Shown here: positions 1 to 9,517 of the stretch, piece after piece
Numbering within the stretch: position 1 is the stretch's first letter
How the letters are laid out: every line of letters starts with the position of its first letter
DNA from: Aestuariivirga sp.
GTDB lineage: Bacteria > Pseudomonadota > Alphaproteobacteria > Rhizobiales > Aestuariivirgaceae
DNA: 64,000 nt
Direction: 5' to 3'
Assembly: GCF_020252395.1 (NCBI RefSeq)
Contig: NZ_JADCDB010000002.1
Span: forward strand, 62,001-126,000
Made by a program: the position numbers and the translations under genes
Notes under the pieces: model-generated
What the model was told of the DNA's origin: nothing
Databases searched by the model: none
Seen by the model: only the letters and a program-made list of their open reading frames with translations

Positions 1-999
1 GCGGGCCACGCTTATGCGGCGGACGGCCATGTGCTGTTCGATGTGCCCTCCATGAAGGACTATGGCCAGCTTTCCCGCCGCTCGCTGGACGAGATGATGG
101 CGGGTGCCCGCGTCGATGTCGCGCCCTACAAGCGCGGCGACATGGACTTCGTGTTGTGGAAGCCCTCGGACGCGGAGACGCCCGGCTGGGACAGCCCCTG
201 GGGCCGCGGCCGCCCCGGCTGGCACATCGAATGCTCGGCCATGAGCTGGAAGCATTTGGGCGAAATCTTCGACATCCACGGCGGGGGCATCGACCTCGTC
301 TTCCCCCATCATGAGAACGAGATAGCGCAGACGCGCTGCGCCTTTGGCCACGATGTGATGGCCAACGTCTGGATGCACAACGGCTTCCTGCAGGTGGAAG
401 GCCAGAAGATGTCGAAGAGCCTGGGGAATTTCGTGACCATCAACGAGCTACTCAAGGATTGGCCGGGCGATGTGCTGCGCTTCAATATGCTGCGCACGCA
501 CTATCGCCAGCCCATCGACTGGACGTTTCAGTCTCTTCAGGAGACTCGCCGTATTCTTCTTAGCTTCCAGAAGCATTTCGTCCCAGACCTTGACCCAACA
601 TATGGCGATGAAGAGCCGGTGGAAGTCTTGGCTGCATTGTCCGATGATCTGAACACGCCTGCCGCGATTGCCGCTTTACACGAAATGGTCTCTGCAATCA
701 CAAAACTTGAGCGTGCATGGGACCCTGAGCAGCATCGCATTCGCAGCCGTTTCTCGAATGCTCTGAGATTTCTTGGGTTCGAGCGGCTGGATAAGTTTCA
801 TCATCGCGGCATGGGAAATCTTGATGAGGCGGACAAGACAAAAATCGAGGAAATCGAAGCCCTCATCACCGCGCGGCTCGATGCCCGAAAGGCCAAGAAC
901 TGGGCCGAGAGCGACCGCATCCGTGATGAGCTCGCCTCCATGGGCATCGCCATCAAGGACAATAAGGACGGCACCACGGGCTGGGAGGTGAAGCGGTGA
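1..999 (+). CDS. cysS: Cysteinyl-tRNA synthetase, C-terminal part (5' end outside window)
   Basis: Charges tRNA-Cys with cysteine in the cytoplasm. The reading frame is open from base 1, so the gene begins upstream of the window; internal GTG or ATG codons are not its start. Visible class I synthetase features are the zinc-site region WHIECSAM, the HHENEIAQ stretch and the KMSKS loop ([11 protein letters not shown], near base 410). The all-alpha anticodon-binding region and a C-terminal tail ending GWEVKR follow. About 320 bases in the middle (roughly 527-850) use far more A/T-ending codons than either side although the frame stays intact, which suggests a recombinant segment. cimA follows 51 bases later on the same strand. 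The identification is secure. Confidence 0.96.
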   Translation, partial: AGHAYAADGHVLFDVPSMKDYGQLSRRSLDEMMAGARVDVAPYKRGDMDFVLWKPSDAETPGWDSPWGRGRPGWHIECSAMSWKHLGEIFDIHGGGIDLVFPHHENEIAQTRCAFGHDVMANVWMHNGFLQVEGQKMSKSLGNFVTINELLKDWPGDVLRFNMLRTHYRQPIDWTFQSLQETRRILLSFQKHFVPDLDPTYGDEEPVEVLAALSDDLNTPAAIAALHEMVSAITKLERAWDPEQHRIRSRFSNALRFLGFERLDKFHHRGMGNLDEADKTKIEEIEALITARLDARKAKNWAESDRIRDELASMGIAIKDNKDGTTGWEVKR

Positions 1000-1050
1000 C
1001 CCCCGCAGGCTCCCCCAATGTTCCGTCATCCCTGTGAAGGAGTGCATCTG

Positions 1051-2634
1051 ATGGCCCGCGACCGCATCTATCTTTTCGACACCACGCTGCGCGACGGCCA
1101 GCAGACGCCGGGCATCGACTTTTCCCTCGAGGATAAGCTCGTCGTCATGGGCCTCTTGGACGAGATGGGGGTGGACTACATCGAGGGCGGCTATCCGGGC
1201 GGAAACCCGACCGACACCGCGCTCTTCGCCGCTGAGCGCAACACCCGCGCCACCTTCACCGCCTTCGGCATGACCAAGCGGGCCGGGCGCTCCGTCTCCA
1301 ATGACGCGGGCCTCCAGCAGCTCCTGCAGGCCAAGTCGAAGGCCGCCTGCTTCGTCGCCAAGTCCTGGGACTATCACGTGCGCGTGGCGCTTGGCTGCAC
1401 CAACGAGGAGAACCTCGAGTCGATCCGCCAGACCGTCGAGGCGGCACGCGCCGCCGGCAAGGAAGTCTTGATCGACTGCGAGCACTTCTTCGACGGCTTC
1501 AAAGCCAACCCCACCTATGCGCTGGCCTGCGCGGAGGAAGCCTACAAGGCCGGCGCCCGCTGGGTCGTGCTGTGCGACACCAACGGCGGCACGCTGCCCT
1601 CGGAGGTCGCCGCCATCGTGCGCCATGTGAAGAACCATGTGCCCGGCAGCCATCTCGGCATCCATGCGCACAATGACACCGAACAGGCGGTGGCCAATTC
1701 GCTGGCCGCCGTCGATGCAGGCGTGCGCCACATTCAGGGCACGCTTAACGGCATCGGCGAGCGCTGCGGCAATGCCAACCTCGTCTCCATCATCCCGACG
1801 CTGGCGTTGAAACCGCATTTTGCCGAGCGCTTCGAAACCGGCATCGACGCCGGGCGCCTGCAGCGCCTCACCCACGTCTCTCGCGCCTTCGACGAGCTCC
1901 TCAACCGTTCGCCCAACAAGCAGTCGCCTTACGTTGGCAAAAGTGCCTTTGCCACCAAGGCCGGCATCCATGCCTCGGCGCTGATGAAGGAGCCCGAGAC
2001 CTATGAGCACGTGCCGCCGGAGTCGGTCGGCAACCGCCGACAGGTGCTGGTGTCGGATCAGGCCGGCAAGTCCAACCTCGTCGCCGCCCTGCAGCGCACC
2101 GGGCTCGAAGTCTCCAGGGACGATCCGCGCCTCGACGGGTTGCTGCGCGAGGTGAAGGAGCGCGAGGCTCTGGGCTATGCCTATGACGGGGCGGATGCCT
2201 CCTTCGAACTCCTCGCGCGGCGCGCGCTGGGCAGCGTGCCGAAATATTTCGACGTGCTCTCCTTCCGCGTCATCGTCGAGGAGCGCGACAAGGAGATGAT
2301 TTCCGAAGCCGTGGTCAAGGTTAAGGTGGACGGCCAGGTCTATCTCAACGCCGGCGAAGGCAACGGCCCGGTCAACGCGCTCGACGTGGCTCTGAGAAAG
2401 GATCTCGGCAAGTACCAGCGCTTCATCGACGATATGGAGCTCTCGGACTTCAAGGTCCGTATCCTCAACGGCGGCACGGGCGCCACCACCCGCGTGCTGA
2501 TCGAGAGCCGCGACAGCAAGGGCAACCGCTGGTTCACGGTGGGTGTTTCCCCCAATATCGTGGACGCCTCCTTCCAGGCGCTCTCCGACGCGCTGGTCTA
2601 CAAGCTGGTACGCGAGGGCGTCTCGAGCACTTGA
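1051..2634 (+). CDS. cimA: Citramalate synthase (2-isopropylmalate synthase family)
   Basis: Predicted to condense pyruvate with acetyl-CoA to (R)-citramalate, the threonine-independent entry to isoleucine synthesis. The protein opens with the family signature FDTTLRDGQQTPG, has the HAHND metal-binding motif and GTLNGIGERCGNAN in the TIM barrel, and ends in a LeuA-type dimer/regulatory domain (about residues 390-520). At 527 residues it fits the long bacterial CimA subfamily. ATG 1051 is preferred over GTG or ATG codons further upstream because GAAGGAG lies eight bases before it. Homocitrate synthase or isopropylmalate synthase are alternatives, since substrate cannot be read with certainty from sequence, but the N-terminal signature is that of the CimA/TIGR00977 group. 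Confidence 0.88.
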   Translation: MARDRIYLFDTTLRDGQQTPGIDFSLEDKLVVMGLLDEMGVDYIEGGYPGGNPTDTALFAAERNTRATFTAFGMTKRAGRSVSNDAGLQQLLQAKSKAACFVAKSWDYHVRVALGCTNEENLESIRQTVEAARAAGKEVLIDCEHFFDGFKANPTYALACAEEAYKAGARWVVLCDTNGGTLPSEVAAIVRHVKNHVPGSHLGIHAHNDTEQAVANSLAAVDAGVRHIQGTLNGIGERCGNANLVSIIPTLALKPHFAERFETGIDAGRLQRLTHVSRAFDELLNRSPNKQSPYVGKSAFATKAGIHASALMKEPETYEHVPPESVGNRRQVLVSDQAGKSNLVAALQRTGLEVSRDDPRLDGLLREVKEREALGYAYDGADASFELLARRALGSVPKYFDVLSFRVIVEERDKEMISEAVVKVKVDGQVYLNAGEGNGPVNALDVALRKDLGKYQRFIDDMELSDFKVRILNGGTGATTRVLIESRDSKGNRWFTVGVSPNIVDASFQALSDALVYKLVREGVSST

Positions 2635-2710
2635 GTCATGCGCCCTGCACATGTGGCCAAGGCCCCGCCGGGGTTTGTGCCGCATGGGGGGAGGGGTCTA
2701 AACGGCCCCG

Positions 2711-3634
2711 ATGGCCGTTATCCACGAGAAGCACGCCGCCCGCTCGTTGAGCAGCGCCGAAATCGGCGTGCTGCTGGCCATTGGCGCGCATCTCGTCTGG
2801 GGCGGCATGGCGGTTTACTTCGGCCATATCCGTTACATTTCGCCAATGGAGATTGCCGTCAATCGCGGCGTCTGGGCGCTGCCGATCGCCGCCGCCGTGG
2901 TCTGGTACATGGGCCAGTGGGGTGACGTCTGGCGCGCGGTGAAGAACCCCAGGCACCTCGCCATCCTCACCCTCACGGCGGGTCTCATCGTCTTTAACTG
3001 GGGCTTCTATGTCTGGTCCATCCAGGTGGGCCGCACGCTGGAATCGAGCTTGGGCTATTTCATCAACCCGCTCCTCAACGTGGTGATGGGCTATCTCTTC
3101 CTGGGCGAACGCTTCACCATGCCCCAGAAGGTGGCGCTTGCCCTCGCCACCGTCGCAGTGCTGATCCAGACCTGGGCCCTGGGCCACGTGCCGTGGCTGG
3201 GCCTCATGCTGGCCGCCACTTTCTGCCTTTACGGCTTCTTGCGGAAGACGATTCCCGTAGGTCCCACCCAGGGCTTCCTGGTCGAGACCGCCATCGTCAC
3301 GCCGCCATTGCTGATCGCCGAATGGTATCTCGTGTCGAAGGGCCAGGCCTATTTCGGCACCTCGGCCTATTCGACGCTGATGCTGATGGGCTGCGGCGCC
3401 ATGACGGCGGCGGCGCTGATCCTGTTCACCGCCTCGATCCGCAGGATCCGCTATTCGACGGCGGGCCTGCTGCAATATATTTCGCCCTCGCTGGTCTTCC
3501 TCACGGCCGTCTTCATCTTCCACGAGCCGATGAGCCCTGTGAAGCTCGTGTCCTTCGTCATCATCTGGGTGGCGCTCGCCATCTTTTCGGCCGCCGCGAT
3601 CCGGGACGACCTTGCGCGGCGCAGGAAGGCCTGA
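2711..3634 (+). CDS. rarD: RarD-type EamA/DMT-superfamily transporter
   Basis: Inner-membrane protein of 307 residues with about ten hydrophobic segments, two EamA repeats and no signal peptide. The stretch WGGMAVYF near residue 30, the loop TLESSLGYFINPLLNV near residue 120 and SIRRIRYSTAGLLQYISP near residue 240 are typical of RarD proteins. RarD is annotated for chloramphenicol sensitivity in some bacteria, but its natural substrate is not established. It follows cimA by 76 bases and ends three bases before the stop codon of the convergent LOG gene, so there is no room for a separate terminator. Confidence 0.88.
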   Translation: MAVIHEKHAARSLSSAEIGVLLAIGAHLVWGGMAVYFGHIRYISPMEIAVNRGVWALPIAAAVVWYMGQWGDVWRAVKNPRHLAILTLTAGLIVFNWGFYVWSIQVGRTLESSLGYFINPLLNVVMGYLFLGERFTMPQKVALALATVAVLIQTWALGHVPWLGLMLAATFCLYGFLRKTIPVGPTQGFLVETAIVTPPLLIAEWYLVSKGQAYFGTSAYSTLMLMGCGAMTAAALILFTASIRRIRYSTAGLLQYISPSLVFLTAVFIFHEPMSPVKLVSFVIIWVALAIFSAAAIRDDLARRRKA

Positions 3635-3637
3635 GAC

Positions 3638-4237
3638 CTACATCTTGTTGAGCAGCGGCTGCTCCGGCACCAGCTCCGTCGTGGCCTTTAGGCGGTGCTC
3701 GAAGGCCGGCACCACGTCCTCGGCGCGCTTCACCACGTCCATGCCGAATTCGAGTCCCTCGCGGATGAAGCGCTCGGCCCGCATGTGGTCGAACAGCGTG
3801 ACGAGCGGTTGCCAGTAGTTCTCGATGTTGCACAGGATAATCGGCTTCTTGTGCTGGCCAAGCTGCGCCCAAGTGGAGATCTCCGCCAGCTCCTCCAGCG
3901 TGCCCAGCCCGCCGGGCAGCGCGACGAAACCCGAGGAGCGGGCGAACATGGCCATCTTGCGCTCATGCATGTCAGCGGTGACGACGAGGTCGTTGACGTC
4001 TGTCAGCATCCGCTCGCGGTTGGCCAGGAATTCGGGGATGATGCCGGTGACGTGGCCGCTGTTCTCCAGCACCGATCGGGCGACCTCGCCCATCAGTCCC
4101 AGGCTGCCGCCGCCATAGACGAGGCCGATCCCGGCCTCCGCCATGGCCTTCCCCAGCGTCCGCGCGGCGGCCATATAGGCCGGGTTCCGGCCGTTGCCGG
4201 ATCCGCAGTAGACGCAAAGTTTACGGGCGGGGCTCAT
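3638..4237 (-). CDS. LOG-family protein (cytokinin riboside 5'-monophosphate phosphoribohydrolase type)
   Basis: A 199-residue Rossmann-like protein. The family signature PGGLGTLEE lies at residues 108-116, and the N-terminal CVYCGSGNG and the YGGGSLGLMG loop are also conserved. Family members cleave the N-glycosidic bond of nucleoside 5'-monophosphates, releasing ribose 5-phosphate and a base. In bacteria without cytokinin this is thought to be a nucleotide salvage or house-cleaning function. The chosen start is the ATG at 4237, where AGGAG sits eight bases upstream on the minus strand; the open frame runs further but without support. It diverges from the LysM gene across an intergenic region with a good dyad. 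Confidence 0.9.
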   Translation of the reverse strand: MSPARKLCVYCGSGNGRNPAYMAAARTLGKAMAEAGIGLVYGGGSLGLMGEVARSVLENSGHVTGIIPEFLANRERMLTDVNDLVVTADMHERKMAMFARSSGFVALPGGLGTLEELAEISTWAQLGQHKKPIILCNIENYWQPLVTLFDHMRAERFIREGLEFGMDVVKRAEDVVPAFEHRLKATTELVPEQPLLNKM

Positions 4238-4293
4238 TGATGATCTCCTGACAGGGTCCGAATCGCGGCGGGCCATACCGCCATGCGCTGATT

Positions 4294-4326
4294 GTTCCCT
4301 TCGCAAATCTTTGCGTAAATTGGAAC
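4294..4326. promoter_or_regulatory. Nested dyad in the LOG/LysM divergent promoter region
   Basis: A perfect inner palindrome CGCAAA-TC-TTTGCG (4302-4315) is flanked by a second inverted pair, GTTCC (4294-4298) and GGAAC (4322-4326). It lies in the 171-base gap between the divergent starts at 4237 and 4409. The symmetry and position suit a transcription factor operator, or a small hairpin. I do not recognise the regulator. Confidence 0.4.
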
Positions 4327-4408
4327 AGCGGCTTATGAAGGGCAAGGAAACCTCCCCGTGAGGGCGAAAAACCGCCCCGGGCGAAACTTGAGTGGGAACG
4401 GCAGACGC

Positions 4409-5908
4409 ATGCAAAACAAGACCCCCATCGTGGTGCTTATCGGCCTTGCCATCGTGGTGGCGGCAGCGGTCGCGTGGCTGGCGCGCGGCCAGTGGATGGC
4501 CCTAAAGACCGAGACCGTGGCCACCGCCCCCGCGCCGGAAGCCCCCAAGGCACCCGCCCAGCCCGCCACCACGACAGCCGAGGCAACCCAGCCCGCGGCG
4601 ACCGGCGCGGCCACCTCCGGGCAGGCTGCGTCCACCACCGCCCCCGCGGCGACCGGACAGCCAGCGACGGCCGCCCCGGCCACCCCCGCGACTCCGGAGC
4701 AGCCTGCCACTGACACAGCCGGCACGGCCGCGCAGCCGGACTCCATGGCGGCGGCCACCACCGAACAACCCGCCACCGAAGCGCCCAAGAACGCCAGCAC
4801 CGGCCAGCAGACGGCTGCAACCCAGCCTGAAGCGCAGCCAGAGCAGCCGGCGGCGGGCGCCGCCGCCGCTGCCAAGGTTCCCGCCTTCGACACTGTTCGG
4901 GTGGAAAAAACCGGCGAGGCCGTGATCGCCGGAACGGCAGCGCCCGGAGCCGATGTGGTGGTGAAGCTCGACGGCAAGGTGATCGGCGAGACCACCGCCA
5001 ACAGCGACGGCGCCTTCGTGGTTGTGCCCACGGCCCCGCTTCCCGCCGGCAGCGGCGCCCTGACGCTCGAGTCCAAGGCGCCTGGCGCTGCGGAAGCGAC
5101 AGTTTCGCAGCAGAGCGTTGCCGTTATCGTGCCCGCCACCGGCACACCGCGCGAAGCGCTCGTGGCCTTGGTCAGCCCGAACCAGCCCACCCGCGTGCTG
5201 CAGAAGCCCGAGCCGAAGCAGGACGCCGCCGCGCCCGAGACGCCCGAGCCGAAGCAGGACGCCGCCGCGCCGGAGACGCCCGCCAAGCTCGTCTCCATCG
5301 ATGCGGTGGACTATGACCCCGCCGGCAACATCGTGTTCTCGGGCCAGGGCAATGCGGGCAACACGGCCCGCGTCTACATCGACAATAATTTTCTGGGCGA
5401 TGCGCCGGTGGGGACGGACGGCCACTGGACCTTCTCGGCCACTGCCCAGGTAACGCCCGGTGTCCACACGCTCCGTGTTGACGGGCTCGATTCCGCTGGC
5501 AAGGTGCTGAACCGTGTCGAAGTGCCCTTCGTGCGCGAGGAGCAGAAGAAGGTGGCGGACGCCAACCAGCAGCAGGCCCAGTCCGGCAGTTCCACCAAAA
5601 CCGATTCGGAGAACACCCAGCAGCCTGCCACCCAGCAGCAAGCCGCCAACACTCCCGTCAAGCCCAAGGACGGCCGTGTGGTGATCCAGCCGGGCAACAA
5701 CCTCTGGACGATCGCCCGAGTGCTCTATGGCAGTGGCGCCAAGTTCACTATGCTTTACGAGGCCAACAAGGACCAGATCCGGGACCCTGATCGCATCTAT
5801 CCGGGCCAGATCTTCAAGACACCGGACGTTGCGGCGAAGCTCGAGTCGATCGATCCGAAGCGCCGCGCACCGCTGAAGCCCGAGGAAAACGCCGTCACGG
5901 ACCAGTAG
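4409..5908 (+). CDS. Membrane-anchored LysM protein with two Ig-like repeats
   Basis: A 499-residue envelope protein. Residues about 5-25 are a single hydrophobic anchor (PIVVLIGLAIVVAAAVAWLA). A long Ala/Pro/Thr/Gln-rich disordered region runs to about residue 150. Two similar beta-rich modules follow, each with the pattern GxxxPGAxVxVxxDGxxxGxxxxxxDGxW/F, and the C-terminus is a LysM domain (VVIQPGNNLWTIARVLYG to YPGQIFKTPD). LysM binds N-acetylglucosamine in peptidoglycan, so the protein probably links inner membrane and cell wall. A perfect in-frame duplication of 12 residues occurs in the linker. ATG 4409 places the anchor directly at the N-terminus; GTG 4358 is an alternative. Ordinary in Rhizobiales as a LysM peptidoglycan-binding domain protein; precise role unknown. 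Confidence 0.85.
   Translation: MQNKTPIVVLIGLAIVVAAAVAWLARGQWMALKTETVATAPAPEAPKAPAQPATTTAEATQPAATGAATSGQAASTTAPAATGQPATAAPATPATPEQPATDTAGTAAQPDSMAAATTEQPATEAPKNASTGQQTAATQPEAQPEQPAAGAAAAAKVPAFDTVRVEKTGEAVIAGTAAPGADVVVKLDGKVIGETTANSDGAFVVVPTAPLPAGSGALTLESKAPGAAEATVSQQSVAVIVPATGTPREALVALVSPNQPTRVLQKPEPKQDAAAPETPEPKQDAAAPETPAKLVSIDAVDYDPAGNIVFSGQGNAGNTARVYIDNNFLGDAPVGTDGHWTFSATAQVTPGVHTLRVDGLDSAGKVLNRVEVPFVREEQKKVADANQQQAQSGSSTKTDSENTQQPATQQQAANTPVKPKDGRVVIQPGNNLWTIARVLYGSGAKFTMLYEANKDQIRDPDRIYPGQIFKTPDVAAKLESIDPKRRAPLKPEENAVTDQ
5207..5278 (+). repeat. Tandem 36-bp duplication inside the LysM gene
   Basis: Two head-to-tail copies of a 36-base unit, 5207-5242 and 5243-5278, differ by one base. 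They encode PEPKQDAAAPET twice in the proline-rich linker between the two Ig-like modules. The near identity points to a recent slippage event that changes linker length without breaking the frame. Confidence 0.9.
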
Positions 5909-5963
5909 CCGCAGCGCAGTTTCCGCTTCGCAAGGGCGCTCCGGCTACCTATATGCTGCTCCC

Positions 5964-7874
5964 ATGAGCCGCCGGACGCCCCCCGCCCAAGACAAGCCCC
6001 TCAACGTGGATGGAAACGAATGGTCCATCCTGCGTGACATGTTTCCTTATCTTTGGCCCAAGGGCCAACCGGGGCTCAAGGCGCGGGTGGTCTTCGCACT
6101 GGTGGCGCTGGTGCTTTCCAAGGCCGTCACCGTGGCGACGCCCTATGCGTTCAAGTATGCGACCGACGCGCTGACGGGCAAGGCGGATGCCGCGGCCACC
6201 GCGGCCACCGTCATCGTGTTCCTAGTGCTCGCCTATGGCGTTGGCCGCATCATGATGGTGGTGCTGGCGCAGATCCGTGACGCGATCTTCGCCAAGGTCA
6301 GCCAGCGCGCGGTGAAGGAACTCGCTGTCCGCACCTTCCGCCACCTGCACGCGCTCTCGCTCAAGTTCCATCTCGAGCGCCGCACCGGCGGGCTGTCGCG
6401 TATTGTGTCACGCGGCACCATGGGCATCGACACGGTGTTGCGTTTTTCGCTGTTCAACACCTTCCCCACCATTCTCGAGATCGCCCTCGTCGCCGGCATC
6501 CTCGCCTGGTCCTATGGTTGGGCCTATGCGGCGGTGATCCTCGGCACCGTGGTCGCCTATATCTGGTTCACCTATGCCGCCACCGAATGGCGCATCAACA
6601 TCCGGCGCGACATGAACGCCGCCGATACCGAGGCCAACACCAAGGCGGTCGACAGCCTGCTCAACTTCGAGACGGTGAAGTATTTCGGCAACGAGGAGCA
6701 TGAGGCGAAGCGCTACGCCCGCTCGATGGAGACTTACGAGCAGGCGGCGATCAAGACCTGGGTGTCGCTCGCCGTGCTCAACTCCGGCCAGGCGGTGGTC
6801 TATTCGATCGGCCTCACCATCGTCATGATCATGTCGGCGCTCTCGGTCAGGGCGGGGCATTCCTCCGTCGGCGACTTCGTGATGATCAATGCGCTGATGA
6901 TCCAGCTCTACATGCCCTTGAACTTCATCGGCTCCTCCTACCGCGAGATCAAGCAGGGCCTGATCGACGTCGAGCAGATGTTTACGCTGCTGAAGGTGAA
7001 TGCCGAAATCGAGGACAGGCCCGGTGCGAAGCCGCTCAAGGTTGGTCCGGCGGAGGTCGTCTTCGAAAACGTCTCCTTCGCCTATGATCCGGAGCGCCCG
7101 ATCCTCAAGAACCTGTCGCTGCGCGTGCCGCCGGGCAAGACGGTCGCCATCGTCGGTCCCTCGGGTGCGGGCAAGTCGACGATCTCGCGGCTCCTCTACC
7201 GCTTTTATGACGTAGACGGCGGCCGCATCCTGATCGACGGCCAGGACATTGCAGACGTGACGCAAAAGTCGCTGCGCGCCGCCGTCGGCATGGTGCCGCA
7301 GGATACCGTGCTGTTCAACGACACCATCCGCTACAACATCCGTTACGGCCGCCCCGATGCGACGGATGCCGAGGTGGCCGAGGCCGCCCGCATGGCGCAG
7401 ATCGACGGTTTCGTGATGAGCCTGCCCAAGGGCTATGACTCGCTTGTCGGCGAGCGCGGCCTCAAGCTCTCGGGCGGCGAGAAGCAGCGCGTCTCCATCG
7501 CCCGGACGATCTTGAAAAGCCCCCCCATCCTCATCCTCGACGAGGCGACCTCGGCCCTGGACAGCTTCACCGAGCACCAGATCCAGGCCGCACTCCGCAA
7601 GGTTTCCGAGAACCGCACCACGCTGGTCATTGCGCATCGCCTGTCCACCGTGGTCGATGCCGACGAGATCATCGTGCTGGAGCACGGCCAAGTGGCCGAG
7701 CGGGGCACCCATGAGCAGCTCTTGGCCGAGAACGGCATCTATGCCGCCATGTGGAACCGCCAGCGCCAAGTGGAACAGGCCCGCGAAATCCTCAAGGAAG
7801 CCGAACAGGAAGGCCATCACGTCATCGAACTGAAGGAGGAGGCTGCCAGCAAGGCCGCCATCCTCATGCCGTGA
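5964..7874 (+). CDS. ATM1-type ABC exporter (fused membrane and ATPase domains)
   Basis: A half-transporter of 636 residues: a six-helix exporter membrane domain (about residues 35-330) followed by a nucleotide-binding domain (about 350-600). The ATPase has Walker A GPSGAGKST, signature LSGGEKQR, Walker B ILILDEAT and the AHRLST H-loop. The membrane domain matches the ATM1/HMT1 heavy-metal or glutathione-conjugate exporter group (NSGQAVVYSIGLT, YREIKQGLIDVEQMF). Such proteins act as homodimers, exporting glutathione-linked metals or sulfur compounds from the cytoplasm. The psd gene begins 26 bases downstream and probably shares the transcript. Confidence 0.9.
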   Translation: MSRRTPPAQDKPLNVDGNEWSILRDMFPYLWPKGQPGLKARVVFALVALVLSKAVTVATPYAFKYATDALTGKADAAATAATVIVFLVLAYGVGRIMMVVLAQIRDAIFAKVSQRAVKELAVRTFRHLHALSLKFHLERRTGGLSRIVSRGTMGIDTVLRFSLFNTFPTILEIALVAGILAWSYGWAYAAVILGTVVAYIWFTYAATEWRINIRRDMNAADTEANTKAVDSLLNFETVKYFGNEEHEAKRYARSMETYEQAAIKTWVSLAVLNSGQAVVYSIGLTIVMIMSALSVRAGHSSVGDFVMINALMIQLYMPLNFIGSSYREIKQGLIDVEQMFTLLKVNAEIEDRPGAKPLKVGPAEVVFENVSFAYDPERPILKNLSLRVPPGKTVAIVGPSGAGKSTISRLLYRFYDVDGGRILIDGQDIADVTQKSLRAAVGMVPQDTVLFNDTIRYNIRYGRPDATDAEVAEAARMAQIDGFVMSLPKGYDSLVGERGLKLSGGEKQRVSIARTILKSPPILILDEATSALDSFTEHQIQAALRKVSENRTTLVIAHRLSTVVDADEIIVLEHGQVAERGTHEQLLAENGIYAAMWNRQRQVEQAREILKEAEQEGHHVIELKEEAASKAAILMP

Positions 7875-7900
7875 CAAAGCCACGTTAACCCGCTAGACGA

Positions 7901-8611
7901 ATGCCCATGTCGATAGCCAAATCCGTTTCCGAAGTCCTGGTCCCCATCCACCGCGAGGGCTATCGCTTTATCGCCATCTTCGGCGGCGTGACGCTGGTGC
8001 TGTTCTGGTTACATGCCGGGCCGCTCTTCTGGGTGGGCGTCATCCTAACCCTGTGGTGCGCCTATTTCTTCCGCGATCCTGAGCGCGTGACGCCGGTTCG
8101 CGACGGCCTTGTGATCTCCCCCGCCGACGGCCGCATCAGCTCCATCGAGGAGGTCATCCCGCCGGTGGAGCTCGATCTCCCGCGGGAACCCGTCACCCGC
8201 ATCTCGGTTTTCATGAACGTCTTCGACGTGCATGTGAACCGTTCGCCGCTCGATACCACGATCCGGCGCATCGCATATGTGCCGGGCCTCTTCGTCAATG
8301 CCGATCTGGACAAGGCCTCGCTGGACAACGAGCGCCAGGCCTTCACGCTGGAGCGCGCCAATGGCCAGCGCATCGGCGTCGTGCAGATCGCCGGCCTCGT
8401 CGCCCGCCGCATCGTGAAGTTCGTCAACGAGGGCGAGCATCTCTCCACCGGCCAGCGCTTGGGCTTGATCCGCTTCGGCAGCCGGGTGGACGTCTACCTG
8501 CCCAAGGGGGTGAAGGCGCTCGCCTGCCTCGGCCAGCGCGCCATCGCAGGCGAGACAGTGCTGGCCGATCTCGATTCGCACGAGCCAGAACGCCAGGGGC
8601 GCACCGGCTGA
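7901..8611 (+). CDS. psd: Phosphatidylserine decarboxylase proenzyme (short form)
   Basis: Decarboxylates phosphatidylserine to phosphatidylethanolamine at the inner membrane. The 236-residue length and single N-terminal hydrophobic region fit the short alphaproteobacterial class. The self-cleavage site is the FGS near the C-terminus ([14 protein letters not shown]); Ser194, counted from the first ATG, would become the pyruvoyl group of the alpha subunit. An earlier conserved stretch reads [14 protein letters not shown] second in-frame ATG lies two codons in. The stop overlaps the start of pssA by one base, so the two consecutive steps of PE synthesis are translationally coupled. Confidence 0.95.
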   Translation: MPMSIAKSVSEVLVPIHREGYRFIAIFGGVTLVLFWLHAGPLFWVGVILTLWCAYFFRDPERVTPVRDGLVISPADGRISSIEEVIPPVELDLPREPVTRISVFMNVFDVHVNRSPLDTTIRRIAYVPGLFVNADLDKASLDNERQAFTLERANGQRIGVVQIAGLVARRIVKFVNEGEHLSTGQRLGLIRFGSRVDVYLPKGVKALACLGQRAIAGETVLADLDSHEPERQGRTG

Positions 8612-9432
8612 TGGAACAGGCGCCGGACGGCATGGACAGGGCATTGGCCCCTGGCGGGAACCAGCGCCGCTTCCGCATGGTGCCGGTGCGCTTCCTGCTG
8701 CCCAACATGATCACGCTGCTCGCCCTGTGCAGCGGCGTCACCGCGATCCGTTTCGCCTTCGAGGGCCGCTACGAGCTCGCCGTGGCCAGCGTCATGCTCG
8801 CCGTCATCCTCGATGCGGTGGATGGCCGCCTGGCGCGCCTGCTCAAGGGCACCTCGCGCTTCGGCGCCGAACTCGACTCGCTCGCCGACTTCGTGAATTT
8901 CGGCGTGGCTCCCGCCATCCTGCTCTATGTCTGGTCTCTCAACTCGCTGCACACGCTGGGCTGGGTCATCGCCCTGGTGCTTGCGATCTGCTGCGCGCTG
9001 CGGCTGGCGCGCTTCAACGTGGCCCTCGACGATCCGAACAAGCCTGCCTGGGTCAACCGCTTCTTCACCGGCGCGCCGGCGCCAGCCGGTGCCGGGCTTG
9101 CGCTGCTGCCCTTCTACCTCGGCTTCCTCGGCATCATCGACGAGGGCCATGGCTGGGCGCTGGTCATCGGGCCCTATGTCGTCTGCATCGCGCTGCTGAT
9201 GATCAGCCGCGTGCCCACCTTCTCGGGCAAGCACATGGGCCGCATCCGGGGTGACATGGTGCTCCCGGTCCTTGGCCTCGCCGTGCTGGCGGTTGTGATG
9301 CTGATGTCCTACCCTTGGGAATTCCTGTCTATCATGAGTGTCGCCTATCTGGCGCTGCTACCGATCAGCGTGCGTTCCTACCGCAAGTTACGCGCGGCGG
9401 ACAACCGCGGCAGGGAACCCGTCACTCGATAA
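8611..9432 (+). CDS. pssA: CDP-diacylglycerol-serine O-phosphatidyltransferase
   Basis: Makes phosphatidylserine from CDP-diacylglycerol and serine, the substrate for Psd encoded just upstream. This 273-residue multi-helix membrane protein carries the full CDP-alcohol phosphotransferase signature DG-x2-AR-x8-G-x3-D-x3-D, beginning DGRLARLLKG at residue 71. The N-terminus RFLLPNMITLLALCSG is also typical. It overlaps psd by one base. No convincing rho-independent terminator follows in the 85 bases before the convergent protease. Confidence 0.95.
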   Translation: MEQAPDGMDRALAPGGNQRRFRMVPVRFLLPNMITLLALCSGVTAIRFAFEGRYELAVASVMLAVILDAVDGRLARLLKGTSRFGAELDSLADFVNFGVAPAILLYVWSLNSLHTLGWVIALVLAICCALRLARFNVALDDPNKPAWVNRFFTGAPAPAGAGLALLPFYLGFLGIIDEGHGWALVIGPYVVCIALLMISRVPTFSGKHMGRIRGDMVLPVLGLAVLAVVMLMSYPWEFLSIMSVAYLALLPISVRSYRKLRAADNRGREPVTR

Positions 9433-9517
9433 CAAAATGGCGTCAAACGGATGCCGGCACATGACTGCGGAGTTTAGCGACCGTCATGCCGACGGGCGAA
9501 ATTTCAAGCCTCTGGCG

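Noticed and set aside
676-2685. Long minus-strand open frame opposite cimA
   Set aside because: It is the antisense of a secure gene; its His/Asp/Val-rich composition is the usual shadow of GC-biased coding sequence.
4333-5298. Ala/Gly/Ser-rich minus-strand frames opposite the LysM gene
   Set aside because: Low-complexity shadows of the Ala/Pro/Thr-rich linker; no recognisable domain.
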